DNA from: Burkholderiales bacterium
Lineage (GTDB): Bacteria; Pseudomonadota; Gammaproteobacteria; Burkholderiales; Burkholderiaceae_C
Reading direction: 5' to 3'
Assembly: GCA_006227785.1 (NCBI GenBank)
Contig: SBFU01000312.1
Coordinates: forward strand, 1 to 8,554
DNA length: 8,554 nt
Shown here in pieces: positions 1 to 6,351 of this stretch (position 1 is its first letter; the number at the start of each line of letters is the position of its first letter). Below the pieces are notes generated by a model. That model was not told the origin of the DNA. It ran no database searches and was given only the letters and a program-made list of their open reading frames with translations. Position numbers and translations under genes: made by a program.

Positions 1-451
1 GGGCAGGTGCAGTGGCAGGCGCAGGCGCCTCGCCGCTGGCCAGCACGCGGATGCGTTCGACCAGACTGGCGGTGGCCGGGGTGTCGACCGGCCGGCCCTG
101 GTGACGGGCCAGCAGCAGGCGCAGGGCGTCGGACGATTCCAGCAGCACGTCCACCATGGCGGCATTCGGTGCCAGCTCGTGGCGGCGCAGCTTGTCCAGC
201 AGCGATTCCATCTGGTGCGTGAGTTCGGCCACATCGGCAAAACCGAAGGTGGCGGCACCGCCCTTGATCGAGTGGGCACAGCGGAAGATGGCGTTCAGCT
301 CTTCATCGTCGGCCTGTTCCAGGTCCAGCTGCAACAGCATCTGCTCCATCTGGTCCAGGTTTTCACCGGCTTCCTCGAAGAAGATCTGGTAGAACTGGGA
401 CAGGTCGATATTGCCGCCGCTGCCCTGCGCTTCGTTCATCATGTCACCCAT
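1..451 (-). CDS. cheA: CheA chemotaxis histidine kinase, N-terminal part (cut by window edge)
   Basis: CheA is the cytoplasmic kinase that passes phosphate from receptor arrays to CheY. Only the first 150 or so residues are here, and the frame stays open to base 1. Residues about 17-120 form the P1 (Hpt) domain. The phospho-accepting histidine is H60 in the motif IFRCAHSIKGGAATFGF, which is diagnostic for CheA P1. An Ala/Pro-rich linker begins near residue 140, as expected between P1 and P2. The start at 451 is chosen because AGGAG lies 6 bases upstream (458-462). An in-frame ATG pair at residues 4-5 is a weaker alternative. It lies 33 bases after cheY, so the CheZ-like gene, cheY and cheA probably form one transcript. 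The P2 to P5 domains should lie beyond the left edge. Identity is firm for the domain; calling it CheA rather than another Hpt protein rests on the motif and on adjacency to cheY. Confidence 0.93.
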   Translation of the reverse strand, partial: MGDMMNEAQGSGGNIDLSQFYQIFFEEAGENLDQMEQMLLQLDLEQADDEELNAIFRCAHSIKGGAATFGFADVAELTHQMESLLDKLRRHELAPNAAMVDVLLESSDALRLLLARHQGRPVDTPATASLVERIRVLASGEAPAPATAPA

Positions 452-484
452 GGGGGTCTCCTGCTCGGTGTGGCGAGCCTGCGC

Positions 485-847
485 TCAGCGAATGACTTTC
501 TGGATGACCTCGATCAGGCGGCCCGGGTCGAAGGGTTTGACCAGCCAGCCGGTGGCACCGGCACTGCGGCCGGCCTGTTTCATGGCGTCGCTCGACTCGG
601 TGGTCAGGATCAGGATGGGCGTCGACTTGAATTTCGGGTGATCCCGCAGCTTGCGCGTCAGGCCCAGCCCGTCCAGCCGGGGCATGTTCTGGTCGGTCAG
701 CACCAGGTCGATGGCATGGGTCTGCGCTTTCTCGAACGCGTCCTGCCCGTCAACCGCTTCCACCACGTGAAAACCGGCGCCGGTCAGTGTGAACGAGACC
801 ATCTTGCGCATGGAGGCCGAGTCATCTACGGCGAGGATGGATTGCAT
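485..847 (-). CDS. cheY: CheY chemotaxis response regulator
   Basis: A stand-alone receiver domain of 120 residues, the usual CheY length, with no output domain. It is phosphorylated by CheA and binds FliM to change flagellar rotation. Visible active-site residues are the acidic pair D8/D9, phospho-acceptor D52 in TDQNMPRLDG, switch threonine T82 in LTTES, and K104 in LVKPF. N54 and E84 match positions that in E. coli CheY (N59, E89) are involved in dephosphorylation. The switch aromatic (Tyr106 in E. coli) is a tryptophan here, W101. The start at 847 is chosen over an upstream in-frame start at 880 because GGAGAA (852-857) sits just ahead of it and the protein then begins MQSILAVDDS, as the family does. 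It lies between the CheZ-like gene (70-base gap) and cheA (33-base gap). Confidence 0.95.
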   Translation of the reverse strand: MQSILAVDDSASMRKMVSFTLTGAGFHVVEAVDGQDAFEKAQTHAIDLVLTDQNMPRLDGLGLTRKLRDHPKFKSTPILILTTESSDAMKQAGRSAGATGWLVKPFDPGRLIEVIQKVIR

Positions 848-917
848 GGAGTTCTCCGTATTTCGAACAGATATCGACAAGTGAGGGCGTTTCTTGAAAA
901 CTGGGCGGGCGTGGGGC

Positions 918-1367
918 TCAGAACAGCTCGATCGAACCCGAGTCCATTTCGCTCTGGGTCACCGGGCTGGGGCGTTCGGGCATCGGGTCCAGCGCCAGCG
1001 GCTGCTCGTCGCCTTCGAGTTCCATGCTCTCGTCGGCCAGGCGCCAGGCGCAGCCTTGCAGGATCTGGCTGGTGTGGTTGATCAGTTGGGTGGCCATGTC
1101 GTGGAACTGCAGTTCGGTGACCGCCTGGTGGAGCTGCGTCCGGATCACCTGCAGGTCTTCGTTGTCGCGGCCGGCCAGGTGACCCAGCGCGCGCTCGGCG
1201 CTGCCAAAGCGGTCCAGCAGGTTGCCGGTGGCGTGGTCAAGCAGGCCGACCAGGCGTTGCAGGTCGGTCAGGGCCATCAGCAGCGAGTCCTGGACATCGG
1301 CCACCATGTTCACGGGCAATGAGACAGAGGGCACTGTCCTTGGCATCGACGGTTGTTCCATGGTCAT
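918..1367 (-). CDS. short CheZ-like protein, putative CheY-P phosphatase
   Basis: A predicted cytoplasmic, mostly helical protein of 149 residues. The segment LQFHDMATQLINH (residues 86-98) resembles the active helix of CheZ, whose catalytic residues are an Asp and a Gln spaced D-x-x-x-Q; here these would be D90 and Q94. The C-terminus, EMDSGSIELF, is a short acidic-hydrophobic tail like the CheY-binding peptide at the end of CheZ. A Pro-rich linker at residues 123-135 separates the two parts, also as in CheZ. It is clearly shorter than classical CheZ (about 210 residues), with a reduced N-terminal helix. It lies directly upstream of cheY and cheA on the same strand, which fits the role. The start is uncertain: 1367 and 1361 are both possible, with no good ribosome site. 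Longer in-frame starts lie upstream of the sigma28 candidate and would overlap the divergent kinase gene, so they are unlikely. An unrelated CheY-binding protein remains possible. Confidence 0.65.
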   Translation of the reverse strand: MTMEQPSMPRTVPSVSLPVNMVADVQDSLLMALTDLQRLVGLLDHATGNLLDRFGSAERALGHLAGRDNEDLQVIRTQLHQAVTELQFHDMATQLINHTSQILQGCAWRLADESMELEGDEQPLALDPMPERPSPVTQSEMDSGSIELF

Positions 1368-1432
1368 GTGGTTCGGTTTTGCCGGTGGATTGGATGGTGG
1401 GCAGTACAATTTTGATGACACCCGGTTCTGGC

Positions 1433-1459
1433 TTATCGGCCGATTACCGGGCAAATTCA
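1433..1459 (-). promoter_or_regulatory. candidate sigma28 (FliA) promoter for the CheZ-like/cheY/cheA transcript
   Basis: On the minus strand, GCCGATAA (1440 down to 1433) is an exact match to the sigma28 -10 consensus. TGAA (1459-1456) lies 15 bases upstream, one mismatch from the consensus TAAA. Transcription would begin near 1426, giving a leader of about 60 bases before the start at 1367. Chemotaxis genes are typical late flagellar genes read by sigma28, so the location fits. The -10 element is half of a near-palindrome spanning 1433-1446. Confidence 0.6.
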
Positions 1460-1527
1460 GGACCATCTTTGCCTGCCGGTGTGATGCATCCCACGCCCGG
1501 CTGCGTTGCGACGCATACTGACGCTGC

Positions 1528-2664
1528 ATGAACCTTCCCATCGAGTCCGACGAGCGGCAGCAGGTGCGCATCCTCCATCTGGAGGACTCCCGGGTTGACC
1601 ATGCGCTGGTCAAGTTCGCCCTGCAACGCAGCCAGCTCAGCTGCGACATCAACCTGGTGGACACCATGGACGACTTCCAGCGCGAGCTGGAGGCCGGCGG
1701 CTATGACATCGTGCTGGCGGACTACCACCTCCCAGGCTTCACCGGCTTGGATGCCTGGCAGCTCTCGCGCACCCTGCGCCCTGACCTGCCTTCCGTGATC
1801 CTGTCCGGTGCGATCGGCGAGGCGGCGGCGGTCGAGGCCATGCACGAGGGGGTCAGCGACTACCTGCTCAAGGACAACATGCAGCGGCTGGCCCACGTGA
1901 TCGAACGGGCCATCGAGGTCAGCCAGACGCGCAAGGCCAAGGCCCGCGCCGACGAGGAGCTGGCCGAGTCACGCCAGCGCCTGGGTGAACTGGCCGAACA
2001 CCTGCAGACCAGCATCGAACAGGAACGGGCCGACATTGCCCGGGAAATCCACGATGACATCGGTGGCGCCCTGGCGGCGGTCAAGCTGGACCTGGCCTGG
2101 GTCGGCCGGCGCGCCGAGGACGTCGAGATGAAGCGTCACGTGGCGACCGCCATGGAGATGCTGCAGCACGCCCTGGGCGCCAGCCAGCGCATCATGCTCA
2201 ACCTGCGCCCGCCCATCCTCGACCAGGGCCTGGTGGCCGCCGTGCTGTGGCTGGCGGCCAACTTCGAGCGTCGCACCGGTCTGTCGGTTGCCGTGCGGCG
2301 CTCGGCCGAGACCATGGATGTGCCCCGCGAGGTCCAGCTGGTGGCCTACCGCACGGCGCAGGAGGCGCTGACCAACGTGGCCAAACACGCGCAGGCCCGA
2401 TCGGTGCAGATCGACCTGAGCGACCGCGAGGGGGTGCTGACGCTGGAGGTGACCGACAACGGTCGCGGCATGGGGCCGGAAGCCTTGCGCAAAGCCAAGT
2501 CCTTCGGCCTGCTCGGCCTCAAGGAGCGGGCCGCCAAGGTCGATGGCTGGCTGGACATCAGCAGTTCGCCCAAGGGCACCTCAGTGATCCTGTCGGTGCC
2601 GCTGAACAACGGTGATGACAACACGAACAAGGAGGATGCCCATGATCCGGGTCATTTTGTGTGA
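1528..2664 (+). CDS. receiver-domain histidine kinase (REC-HisKA_3-HATPase), soluble
   Basis: A cytoplasmic two-component kinase of 378 residues with no membrane segment. Residues about 13-130 are a receiver domain: acidic pair E19/D20, phospho-acceptor D65 in LADYHLPG, S93 at the switch position and K115. K115 is followed by Asp rather than the usual Pro (YLLKDN). A charged helical linker (about 130-165) leads to a HisKA_3 dimerisation domain with the phospho-histidine H175 in REIHDDIG. The HATPase domain follows, with N-box Asn N283 (EALTNVAKHA), G1 box DNGRGM (310-315) and FGLLGLKERA. HisKA_3 kinases usually pair with NarL/FixJ regulators, and one is encoded next, overlapping by 23 bases. 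Having a receiver in place of a sensor suggests the input is phosphate or a partner protein. The start at 1528 has no clear ribosome site, but the receiver begins 12 residues later, so any error is small. Its place among che and fli genes suggests, but does not prove, a motility role. Confidence 0.9.
   Translation: MNLPIESDERQQVRILHLEDSRVDHALVKFALQRSQLSCDINLVDTMDDFQRELEAGGYDIVLADYHLPGFTGLDAWQLSRTLRPDLPSVILSGAIGEAAAVEAMHEGVSDYLLKDNMQRLAHVIERAIEVSQTRKAKARADEELAESRQRLGELAEHLQTSIEQERADIAREIHDDIGGALAAVKLDLAWVGRRAEDVEMKRHVATAMEMLQHALGASQRIMLNLRPPILDQGLVAAVLWLAANFERRTGLSVAVRRSAETMDVPREVQLVAYRTAQEALTNVAKHAQARSVQIDLSDREGVLTLEVTDNGRGMGPEALRKAKSFGLLGLKERAAKVDGWLDISSSPKGTSVILSVPLNNGDDNTNKEDAHDPGHFV
2629..2635 (+). 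promoter_or_regulatory. ribosome binding site that sets the regulator start
   Basis: AAGGAGG, a near-perfect anti-16S match, lies 6 bases before the ATG at 2642 and inside the end of the kinase gene. It decides for 2642 against the in-frame ATGs at 2612 and 2636; the one at 2636 directly abuts the site. It also implies translational coupling of kinase and regulator. Confidence 0.85.
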
Positions 2665-3271
2665 CGACCATGCGGTGGTGCGCCGCGGGATCCGTGACAC
2701 GATTTCGGAGGCGGTGGACATCCAGGTGGTGGCCGAGGCCGGCAGCTACCCCGAACTGCGCGAGCAGATGCGCAAGGTGGCGTGCGATGTGCTGGTGCTG
2801 GACCTGAACATGCCCGGGCGCGGTGGCCTGGAGGTGCTGGCCGCCCTGCGCGAGGAAGGGTCCGAGGTCAAGACCCTGGTGGTCTCGATGTACCCGGAAG
2901 ACCAGTACGCGATCCGCTGTCTGCGCGCCGGCGCACGCGGGTACCTCAACAAGGCCGGCGAGCCGGCCGAACTGGTGGGTGCCATCCGCACCGTGATGCA
3001 GGGCCGCAAGTACGTCACGCCCGAGGTCGCGCAAATGCTGGTCGACACGCTCAACAAGCCGGAGACGGAAGAGCTGCACGCCAGCCTGTCCGAACGTGAG
3101 CTGCAGACCCTGCAGAAAATTGCCTCGGGCAAGAAGCTGTCGGAGATTGCCGACGAGCTCATGCTCAGCCCCAAGACCGTCAGCGTCTACCGGGCCCGCG
3201 TGCTGGAAAAGCTGCACCTGGGCAACAACGCCGAGCTGACCGTGTACGCGATCCGCAACGGGCTGGTCTGA
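2642..3271 (+). CDS. NarL/FixJ-family response regulator (REC-LuxR HTH)
   Basis: A DNA-binding response regulator of 209 residues, the normal length for the family. The receiver (about 1-120) shows the acidic pair D8/D9, phospho-acceptor D54 in LVLDLNMPG, S83 region (VVSMYP) and the lysine of YLNKAGEP. The C-terminal LuxR-type helix-turn-helix (about 146-209) carries LSERELQTLQKIASGKKLSEIADEL in outline, then the recognition helix SPKTVSVYRARVLEKL. It starts inside the kinase gene (23-base overlap), so the two are almost certainly partners: the kinase phosphorylates D54 and the regulator then controls promoters. The regulon is unknown. Flagellar, chemotaxis or exopolysaccharide genes are reasonable guesses from context only. 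Nothing in the sequence marks it as a specific named regulator. Confidence 0.93.
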   Translation: MIRVILCDDHAVVRRGIRDTISEAVDIQVVAEAGSYPELREQMRKVACDVLVLDLNMPGRGGLEVLAALREEGSEVKTLVVSMYPEDQYAIRCLRAGARGYLNKAGEPAELVGAIRTVMQGRKYVTPEVAQMLVDTLNKPETEELHASLSERELQTLQKIASGKKLSEIADELMLSPKTVSVYRARVLEKLHLGNNAELTVYAIRNGLV

Positions 3272-3290
3272 CCTGCTCGGGTAAGCGACC

Positions 3291-3716
3291 ATGCTGCGCC
3301 GCCGCCTGTTCACCGTGCTGGCCGTGGTGTGGCTGGCGGGCTGCGGCAGGGACGATCCCCAGGCTTCGCTCGAAGCTGCGGCGCAGCGGCTGCAGGACGC
3401 GCTGGAGGCGCGCGACACCGGGGCCGTGATGGACCTGCTGGACACCCGTTTCCGGGCCCAGGACGAGTTCGATGCCGAGTGGGCGCAGAAGACCCTGCGT
3501 CTGATGTTCCTGCGCTACGCGAAGGTGCGTGTGGTGGCCGTCAGCCGGCGCAGCACCATCGACCCCCAGGCGCCGCACCTCGGGCGCACCGACGCCCAGG
3601 TGCTGGTGTCGGGTGCCCAGGGACTGATCCCCGAGCGCGTCTCGCCGTATGCGGTGCAGCTGGAGTGGCGCAGACAGGGCAAGGACTGGCGCCTGTACGA
3701 CCTGCGGTGGCAGTGA
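3291..3716 (+). CDS. small predicted lipoprotein of unknown function
   Basis: A 141-residue protein with a lipoprotein signal: positively charged start MLRRR, hydrophobic stretch, then lipobox LAGC with the lipidated Cys at C18. The residue after Cys is Gly, so by the usual sorting rule it would go to the outer membrane, facing the periplasm. The mature part begins with a helix (LEAAAQRLQDALEARDTGAVMDLLDTRF) and ends in alternating strand-like segments, closing with WRLYDLRWQ. This helix-then-strands layout, and the D-x-x-x-V-x-x-L pattern, recall NTF2/SnoaL-like folds, but that is a guess from shape. No catalytic motif is visible. It starts 19 bases after the regulator, probably in the same transcript, with only a weak ribosome site. 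It converges on fliR with a 7-base gap. Function not recognised. Confidence 0.8.
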   Translation: MLRRRLFTVLAVVWLAGCGRDDPQASLEAAAQRLQDALEARDTGAVMDLLDTRFRAQDEFDAEWAQKTLRLMFLRYAKVRVVAVSRRSTIDPQAPHLGRTDAQVLVSGAQGLIPERVSPYAVQLEWRRQGKDWRLYDLRWQ

Positions 3717-3723
3717 GCGGCGC

Positions 3724-4491
3724 TCAGCCGCCGAGGAACAGCCGCGTCGCCAGACGCATCAGCTCGAGCACCGGGCGGTCGAGCATGGGCAGGGTGAAGG
3801 CAATGCCGATCAGGCCGGCCGTCAGGGTCAGCGGAAAGCCGATGGCGAAGGCGTTCATCTGCGGCGCGATGCGCGAGATGAAGCCCAGCACGATGTTGAT
3901 GAACAGCAGCATGCCGATCATGGGCAGCGCGATCCACAGGCCGTAGCGGAACACCACCGCGCCCAGTTCGTGCAGGCGCAGGCGGGCGATGGCCTCGAAG
4001 GCGCTGCCACCCACCGGGAAGGTCTCGAAGCTGGCGATCACCACCTGCAACAGCATCAGGTGGCCACCCATCACGATGAACAGCAGCATGGTGGTGTTGC
4101 CGAAAAAGCGGCCCACGGTGCTGGTCTGGGCATTGGTGGACGGGTCGAAGAAGCCCGCAAAGTTCAGGCCCATCTGCAGTCCGATGAGTTCGCCGGCCAG
4201 CTCGACCGCCGAGAACACCACCCGCACCGCCAGACCGATGGCCACGCCCACCACCACCTGCTGCACCACGGTCTCGAAGGCACGTGGATCGGTCAGGCCG
4301 ATCAGGGGCTGCTCGGGCAGGCCGGCCTGCGCACAGATGGCCACCAGCATGGCCAGCGCCACCCGGCTGCGCATGGGAACCGAGCGGGCCGAGAAGATGG
4401 GCGCGCTGGAGAACACCGCCAGCACACGAAGAAAGGGCCAGAAAACCGGCATCACCAGCCCCATGATGTCGGCTTCGGTGAAGGTGGGCAT
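3724..4491 (-). CDS. fliR: FliR, flagellar export gate membrane protein
   Basis: Inner-membrane subunit of the flagellar type III export gate, where it assembles with FliP and FliQ into the helical channel for rod, hook and filament proteins. The protein is 255 residues, the normal length. Several hydrophobic segments are visible (about 11-30, 45-57, 75-100, 130-153, 180-205 and 215-236). The conserved FliR stretch ELIGLQMGLNFAGFFDPSTN (101-120) is present and diagnostic. It is the last gene of the fliLMNOPQR run, 29 bases after fliQ, and its stop almost touches that of the convergent lipoprotein gene. The ribosome site is weak, suggesting coupling to fliQ translation. No flhB fusion is seen. 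Confidence 0.97.
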   Translation of the reverse strand: MPTFTEADIMGLVMPVFWPFLRVLAVFSSAPIFSARSVPMRSRVALAMLVAICAQAGLPEQPLIGLTDPRAFETVVQQVVVGVAIGLAVRVVFSAVELAGELIGLQMGLNFAGFFDPSTNAQTSTVGRFFGNTTMLLFIVMGGHLMLLQVVIASFETFPVGGSAFEAIARLRLHELGAVVFRYGLWIALPMIGMLLFINIVLGFISRIAPQMNAFAIGFPLTLTAGLIGIAFTLPMLDRPVLELMRLATRLFLGG

Positions 4492-4520
4492 GGCCTGTTG
4501 CCGGTGCCGGTGGGCGCCGC

Positions 4521-4790
4521 TCAGATGGCGTAGTTGGGAATCGAGAGGATGGTGCTGCGGATGAACTCGACCATGGTGGTCATCATCCAGGGTCCGGCCA
4601 GGGCGAACACCGCGATCGCGGCGATCAGCTTGGGCACAAAGGACAGGGTGGCCTCATGGATCTGCGTCAGGGCCTGGAACAGGCTGACCAGCAGACCCAC
4701 GCCAAGCACCACGGCCAGCACCGGCGCGGCGATCATGAGCAGCAGGAACAGGGCGTTCTGGCCAAAGGTGAGGGCGGCTTGCGGGTCCAT
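4521..4790 (-). CDS. fliQ: FliQ, flagellar export gate membrane protein
   Basis: A small inner-membrane protein of 89 residues, matching the family length, with two hydrophobic hairpin helices (about 15-38 and 52-72). The linker between them carries the FliQ signature SLFQALTQIHEATLSFVPK. Four copies of FliQ pack around the FliP/FliR channel in known export gates. It begins MDPQAALTFGQNAL, a standard FliQ N-terminus. It sits 23 bases after fliP and 29 bases before fliR in the usual order. No clear ribosome site is seen, so translation is probably coupled to fliP. Confidence 0.97.
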   Translation of the reverse strand: MDPQAALTFGQNALFLLLMIAAPVLAVVLGVGLLVSLFQALTQIHEATLSFVPKLIAAIAVFALAGPWMMTTMVEFIRSTILSIPNYAI

Positions 4791-4813
4791 GGTGGGGGTC
4801 CGGTTGGGGTTGT

Positions 4814-5581
4814 TCAGACGGCAAAACTGGCCGCGAGGGAGCCGATCAGCAGGTTCCAGCCGTCGGCCAGCACAAACAGCATCAGCTTGAAGGGCAGGGC
4901 CACCAGCACCGGTGAGAGCATCATCATGCCCAGCGACATCAGCACGCTGGCCACCACCATGTCGATCACCAGAAAGGGAATGAAGATCATGAAGCCGATC
5001 TGGAACGCGGTCTTGAGCTCGCTGGTGACAAAGGCCGGCACCAGTACCCGGAACGGCGCGGTCTCGGCGGTCACATCGGCCGGCAGCCGCGCCAGGTTGG
5101 CAAACAGCTCGAAGTCCGACTGGCGGGTCTGCTTGAGCATGAACTCGCGCATCGGCACCTGGCCCCGCTGCAGCGCCTCTTCGAAACCGATGGCGTTGGT
5201 GGAGTAGGGTTTGTAGGCCTCTTCGTAGACCCGGTCGAAGGTCGGCCCCATCACGAAGAAGGTCAGAAAGAGCGACAGGCCCACGATCACCTGGTTCGGT
5301 GGCGCGGTCTGCGTGCCCAGGGCCTGGCGGATCAGCGACAGCACGATGACGATGCGGGTGAACCCCGTCATCAGCAGCAGCATGGCCGGCAGGAACGACA
5401 GGGCGGTGAAGAACAGCAGGGTCTGGATCGGCACCGAGTAGGTGGTGCCGCCGGCGCCCTGTCCCACCGCCAAGGGCAGGGAGGGCCCGGTCTGTGCCCA
5501 GGCGGCGGTGCCGGCCAGGGCCAGCAACAGCGGCAGCGCCGACCTGACGAAGGTTTGCAGCAGTCGCTCAGGGCGCGTCAT
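4814..5581 (-). CDS. fliP: FliP, flagellar export gate membrane protein
   Basis: Inner-membrane subunit that forms the pentameric core of the flagellar export gate. The protein is 255 residues. It starts with a cleavable signal peptide, typical for FliP (hydrophobic residues 14-27, then AWA/Q with likely cleavage after A29). The conserved core begins at Q53 with [19 protein letters not shown], followed by [18 protein letters not shown] (74-91) and [20 protein letters not shown] (94-113). The C-terminal helices contain [20 protein letters not shown] (189-208). The start overlaps the end of fliO by 14 bases, implying coupled translation. Confidence 0.97.
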   Translation of the reverse strand: MTRPERLLQTFVRSALPLLLALAGTAAWAQTGPSLPLAVGQGAGGTTYSVPIQTLLFFTALSFLPAMLLLMTGFTRIVIVLSLIRQALGTQTAPPNQVIVGLSLFLTFFVMGPTFDRVYEEAYKPYSTNAIGFEEALQRGQVPMREFMLKQTRQSDFELFANLARLPADVTAETAPFRVLVPAFVTSELKTAFQIGFMIFIPFLVIDMVVASVLMSLGMMMLSPVLVALPFKLMLFVLADGWNLLIGSLAASFAV

Positions 5582-5927
5582 GGCGGACTTTCGTCAGCTG
5601 TGCCAGGCGGCTGGCAAATGCGCTGGCGGGGGGCAAGGGCGCTGCGTCCTGTGCGGCCGGCATGGGCAGCGTGTGCAGGGTCTGGATGGCACCGGGCGCC
5701 ACACCCAGCACCAGGCAGAGGCTGTCGGAGCCTTCGCCCACCTGCACCGTGACCATGCGCTGCTGGGGACCCAGCGAGACAGACGAGAGCACGCGCAGGT
5801 GCGGTCCCTCCTGTCCGGCCACGCGGGGCAGGTGGTGTCGCATGCGCTTGAGCACCACGGCCACCACGACCATGATCAGCAGCAGCCCGAAGGCCGGCAG
5901 GGCGTTTTGCAGCATGGCGGTGGACAC
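5568..5927 (-). CDS. fliO: FliO, flagellar export gate assembly protein
   Basis: FliO helps FliP fold and oligomerise during export-gate assembly. The protein is 119 residues, within the variable family range. One membrane helix (about 10-26, [15 protein letters not shown]) is followed by a basic stretch (KRMRHHLPR) and a small cytoplasmic domain. The latter contains [21 protein letters not shown], the typical FliO pattern. The call uses a GTG start at 5927, 7 bases after the fliN stop; an in-frame ATG at 5915 would remove only four residues. A GGAG lies rather far upstream of the GTG, so the exact start is uncertain. FliO is weakly conserved, so position between fliN and fliP carries much of the identification. 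Confidence 0.92.
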   Translation of the reverse strand: MSTAMLQNALPAFGLLLIMVVVAVVLKRMRHHLPRVAGQEGPHLRVLSSVSLGPQQRMVTVQVGEGSDSLCLVLGVAPGAIQTLHTLPMPAAQDAAPLPPASAFASRLAQLTKVRHDAP

Positions 5928-5934
5928 GGCGGCT

Positions 5935-6351
5935 TCAGCTCCGGGAGACGCGGCGCATGCGCTCGGACGGCGTCACGATGTCGGTCAGGCGGATGCCGAA
6001 TTTCTCGTTGACCACCACCACCTCGCCCTGGGCAATCAGGTAGCCGTTGACCAGCACGTCCATCGGCTCTCCGGCCAGGGCGTCGAGTTCGACGATGGAG
6101 CCCTGGGCCAGCTGCAGGATGTGCTTGATGGGCACCTTGGTGCGTCCGAGTTCGACCGACAGCTGGATCGGAATGTCCAGCACCATCTGGATGTCCTGCA
6201 TCTGGCCGGGGCCGGCCTGGCGTGGATCGGCCGGCGTGGGGTCGCTGTCGAAGGCCGGTGCGGCGTCGGCCTGTTCGGTCCGCGACTGCTCCTCCAGTGC
6301 CTGGGCCCATTCGTCGGCGACGGCGTTCTGGTTCATTTCTTCAGTTGACAT
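5935..6351 (-). CDS. fliN: FliN, flagellar motor switch protein
   Basis: FliN forms the base of the C-ring with FliM, and acts in switching and in docking export substrates. The protein is 138 residues. The N-terminal 50 residues are acidic, Ala/Pro-rich and probably flexible. Residues about 55-127 are the SpoA domain, with LDIPIQLSVELGRTKVPIK, LAQGSIVELD, GEPMDVLVNGYLIAQGEVVV and VNEKFGIRLTDI, all standard FliN signatures. The start at 6351 overlaps the end of fliM by 11 bases and has GGGAGA 7 or so bases upstream, so it is well supported. ATG at residue 6 is a less likely start. Confidence 0.97.
   Translation of the reverse strand: MSTEEMNQNAVADEWAQALEEQSRTEQADAAPAFDSDPTPADPRQAGPGQMQDIQMVLDIPIQLSVELGRTKVPIKHILQLAQGSIVELDALAGEPMDVLVNGYLIAQGEVVVVNEKFGIRLTDIVTPSERMRRVSRS

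Noticed and set aside
101..1081. Long plus-strand open frame opposite cheA, cheY and the CheZ-like gene
   Set aside because: It is antisense to three well-supported genes and its translation has no recognisable domain; long mirror frames are common in GC-rich DNA.
1405..1410. TACAAT as a sigma70 -10 element for the plus-strand kinase gene
   Set aside because: The best -35-like match (TTGCCG) is 20 bases away, too far, and the site is over 100 bases from the start codon.
1502..1515. Small hairpin TGCGT-4-ACGCA before the kinase start
   Set aside because: A 5-base stem is expected by chance in GC-rich DNA, and there is no sign of a riboswitch or attenuator.
1368..1667. Upstream extension of the CheZ-like gene to an earlier in-frame start
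   Set aside because: It would run through the sigma28 promoter candidate and into the start of the divergent kinase gene; the added residues show no domain.
2558..3445. Long minus-strand open frame opposite the regulator gene
   Set aside because: It lies opposite a clear response regulator, has low-complexity His/Gln/Ala-rich content and no family signature.
3717..3731. Hairpin GCGGC-5-GCCGC between the lipoprotein gene and fliR as a bidirectional terminator
   Set aside because: The stem is only 5 bases and there is no T tract on either side, so it cannot be supported.
3649..4533. Plus-strand open frame opposite fliR
   Set aside because: His/Gln/Gly-rich translation is the reverse image of FliR; no ribosome site or domain.
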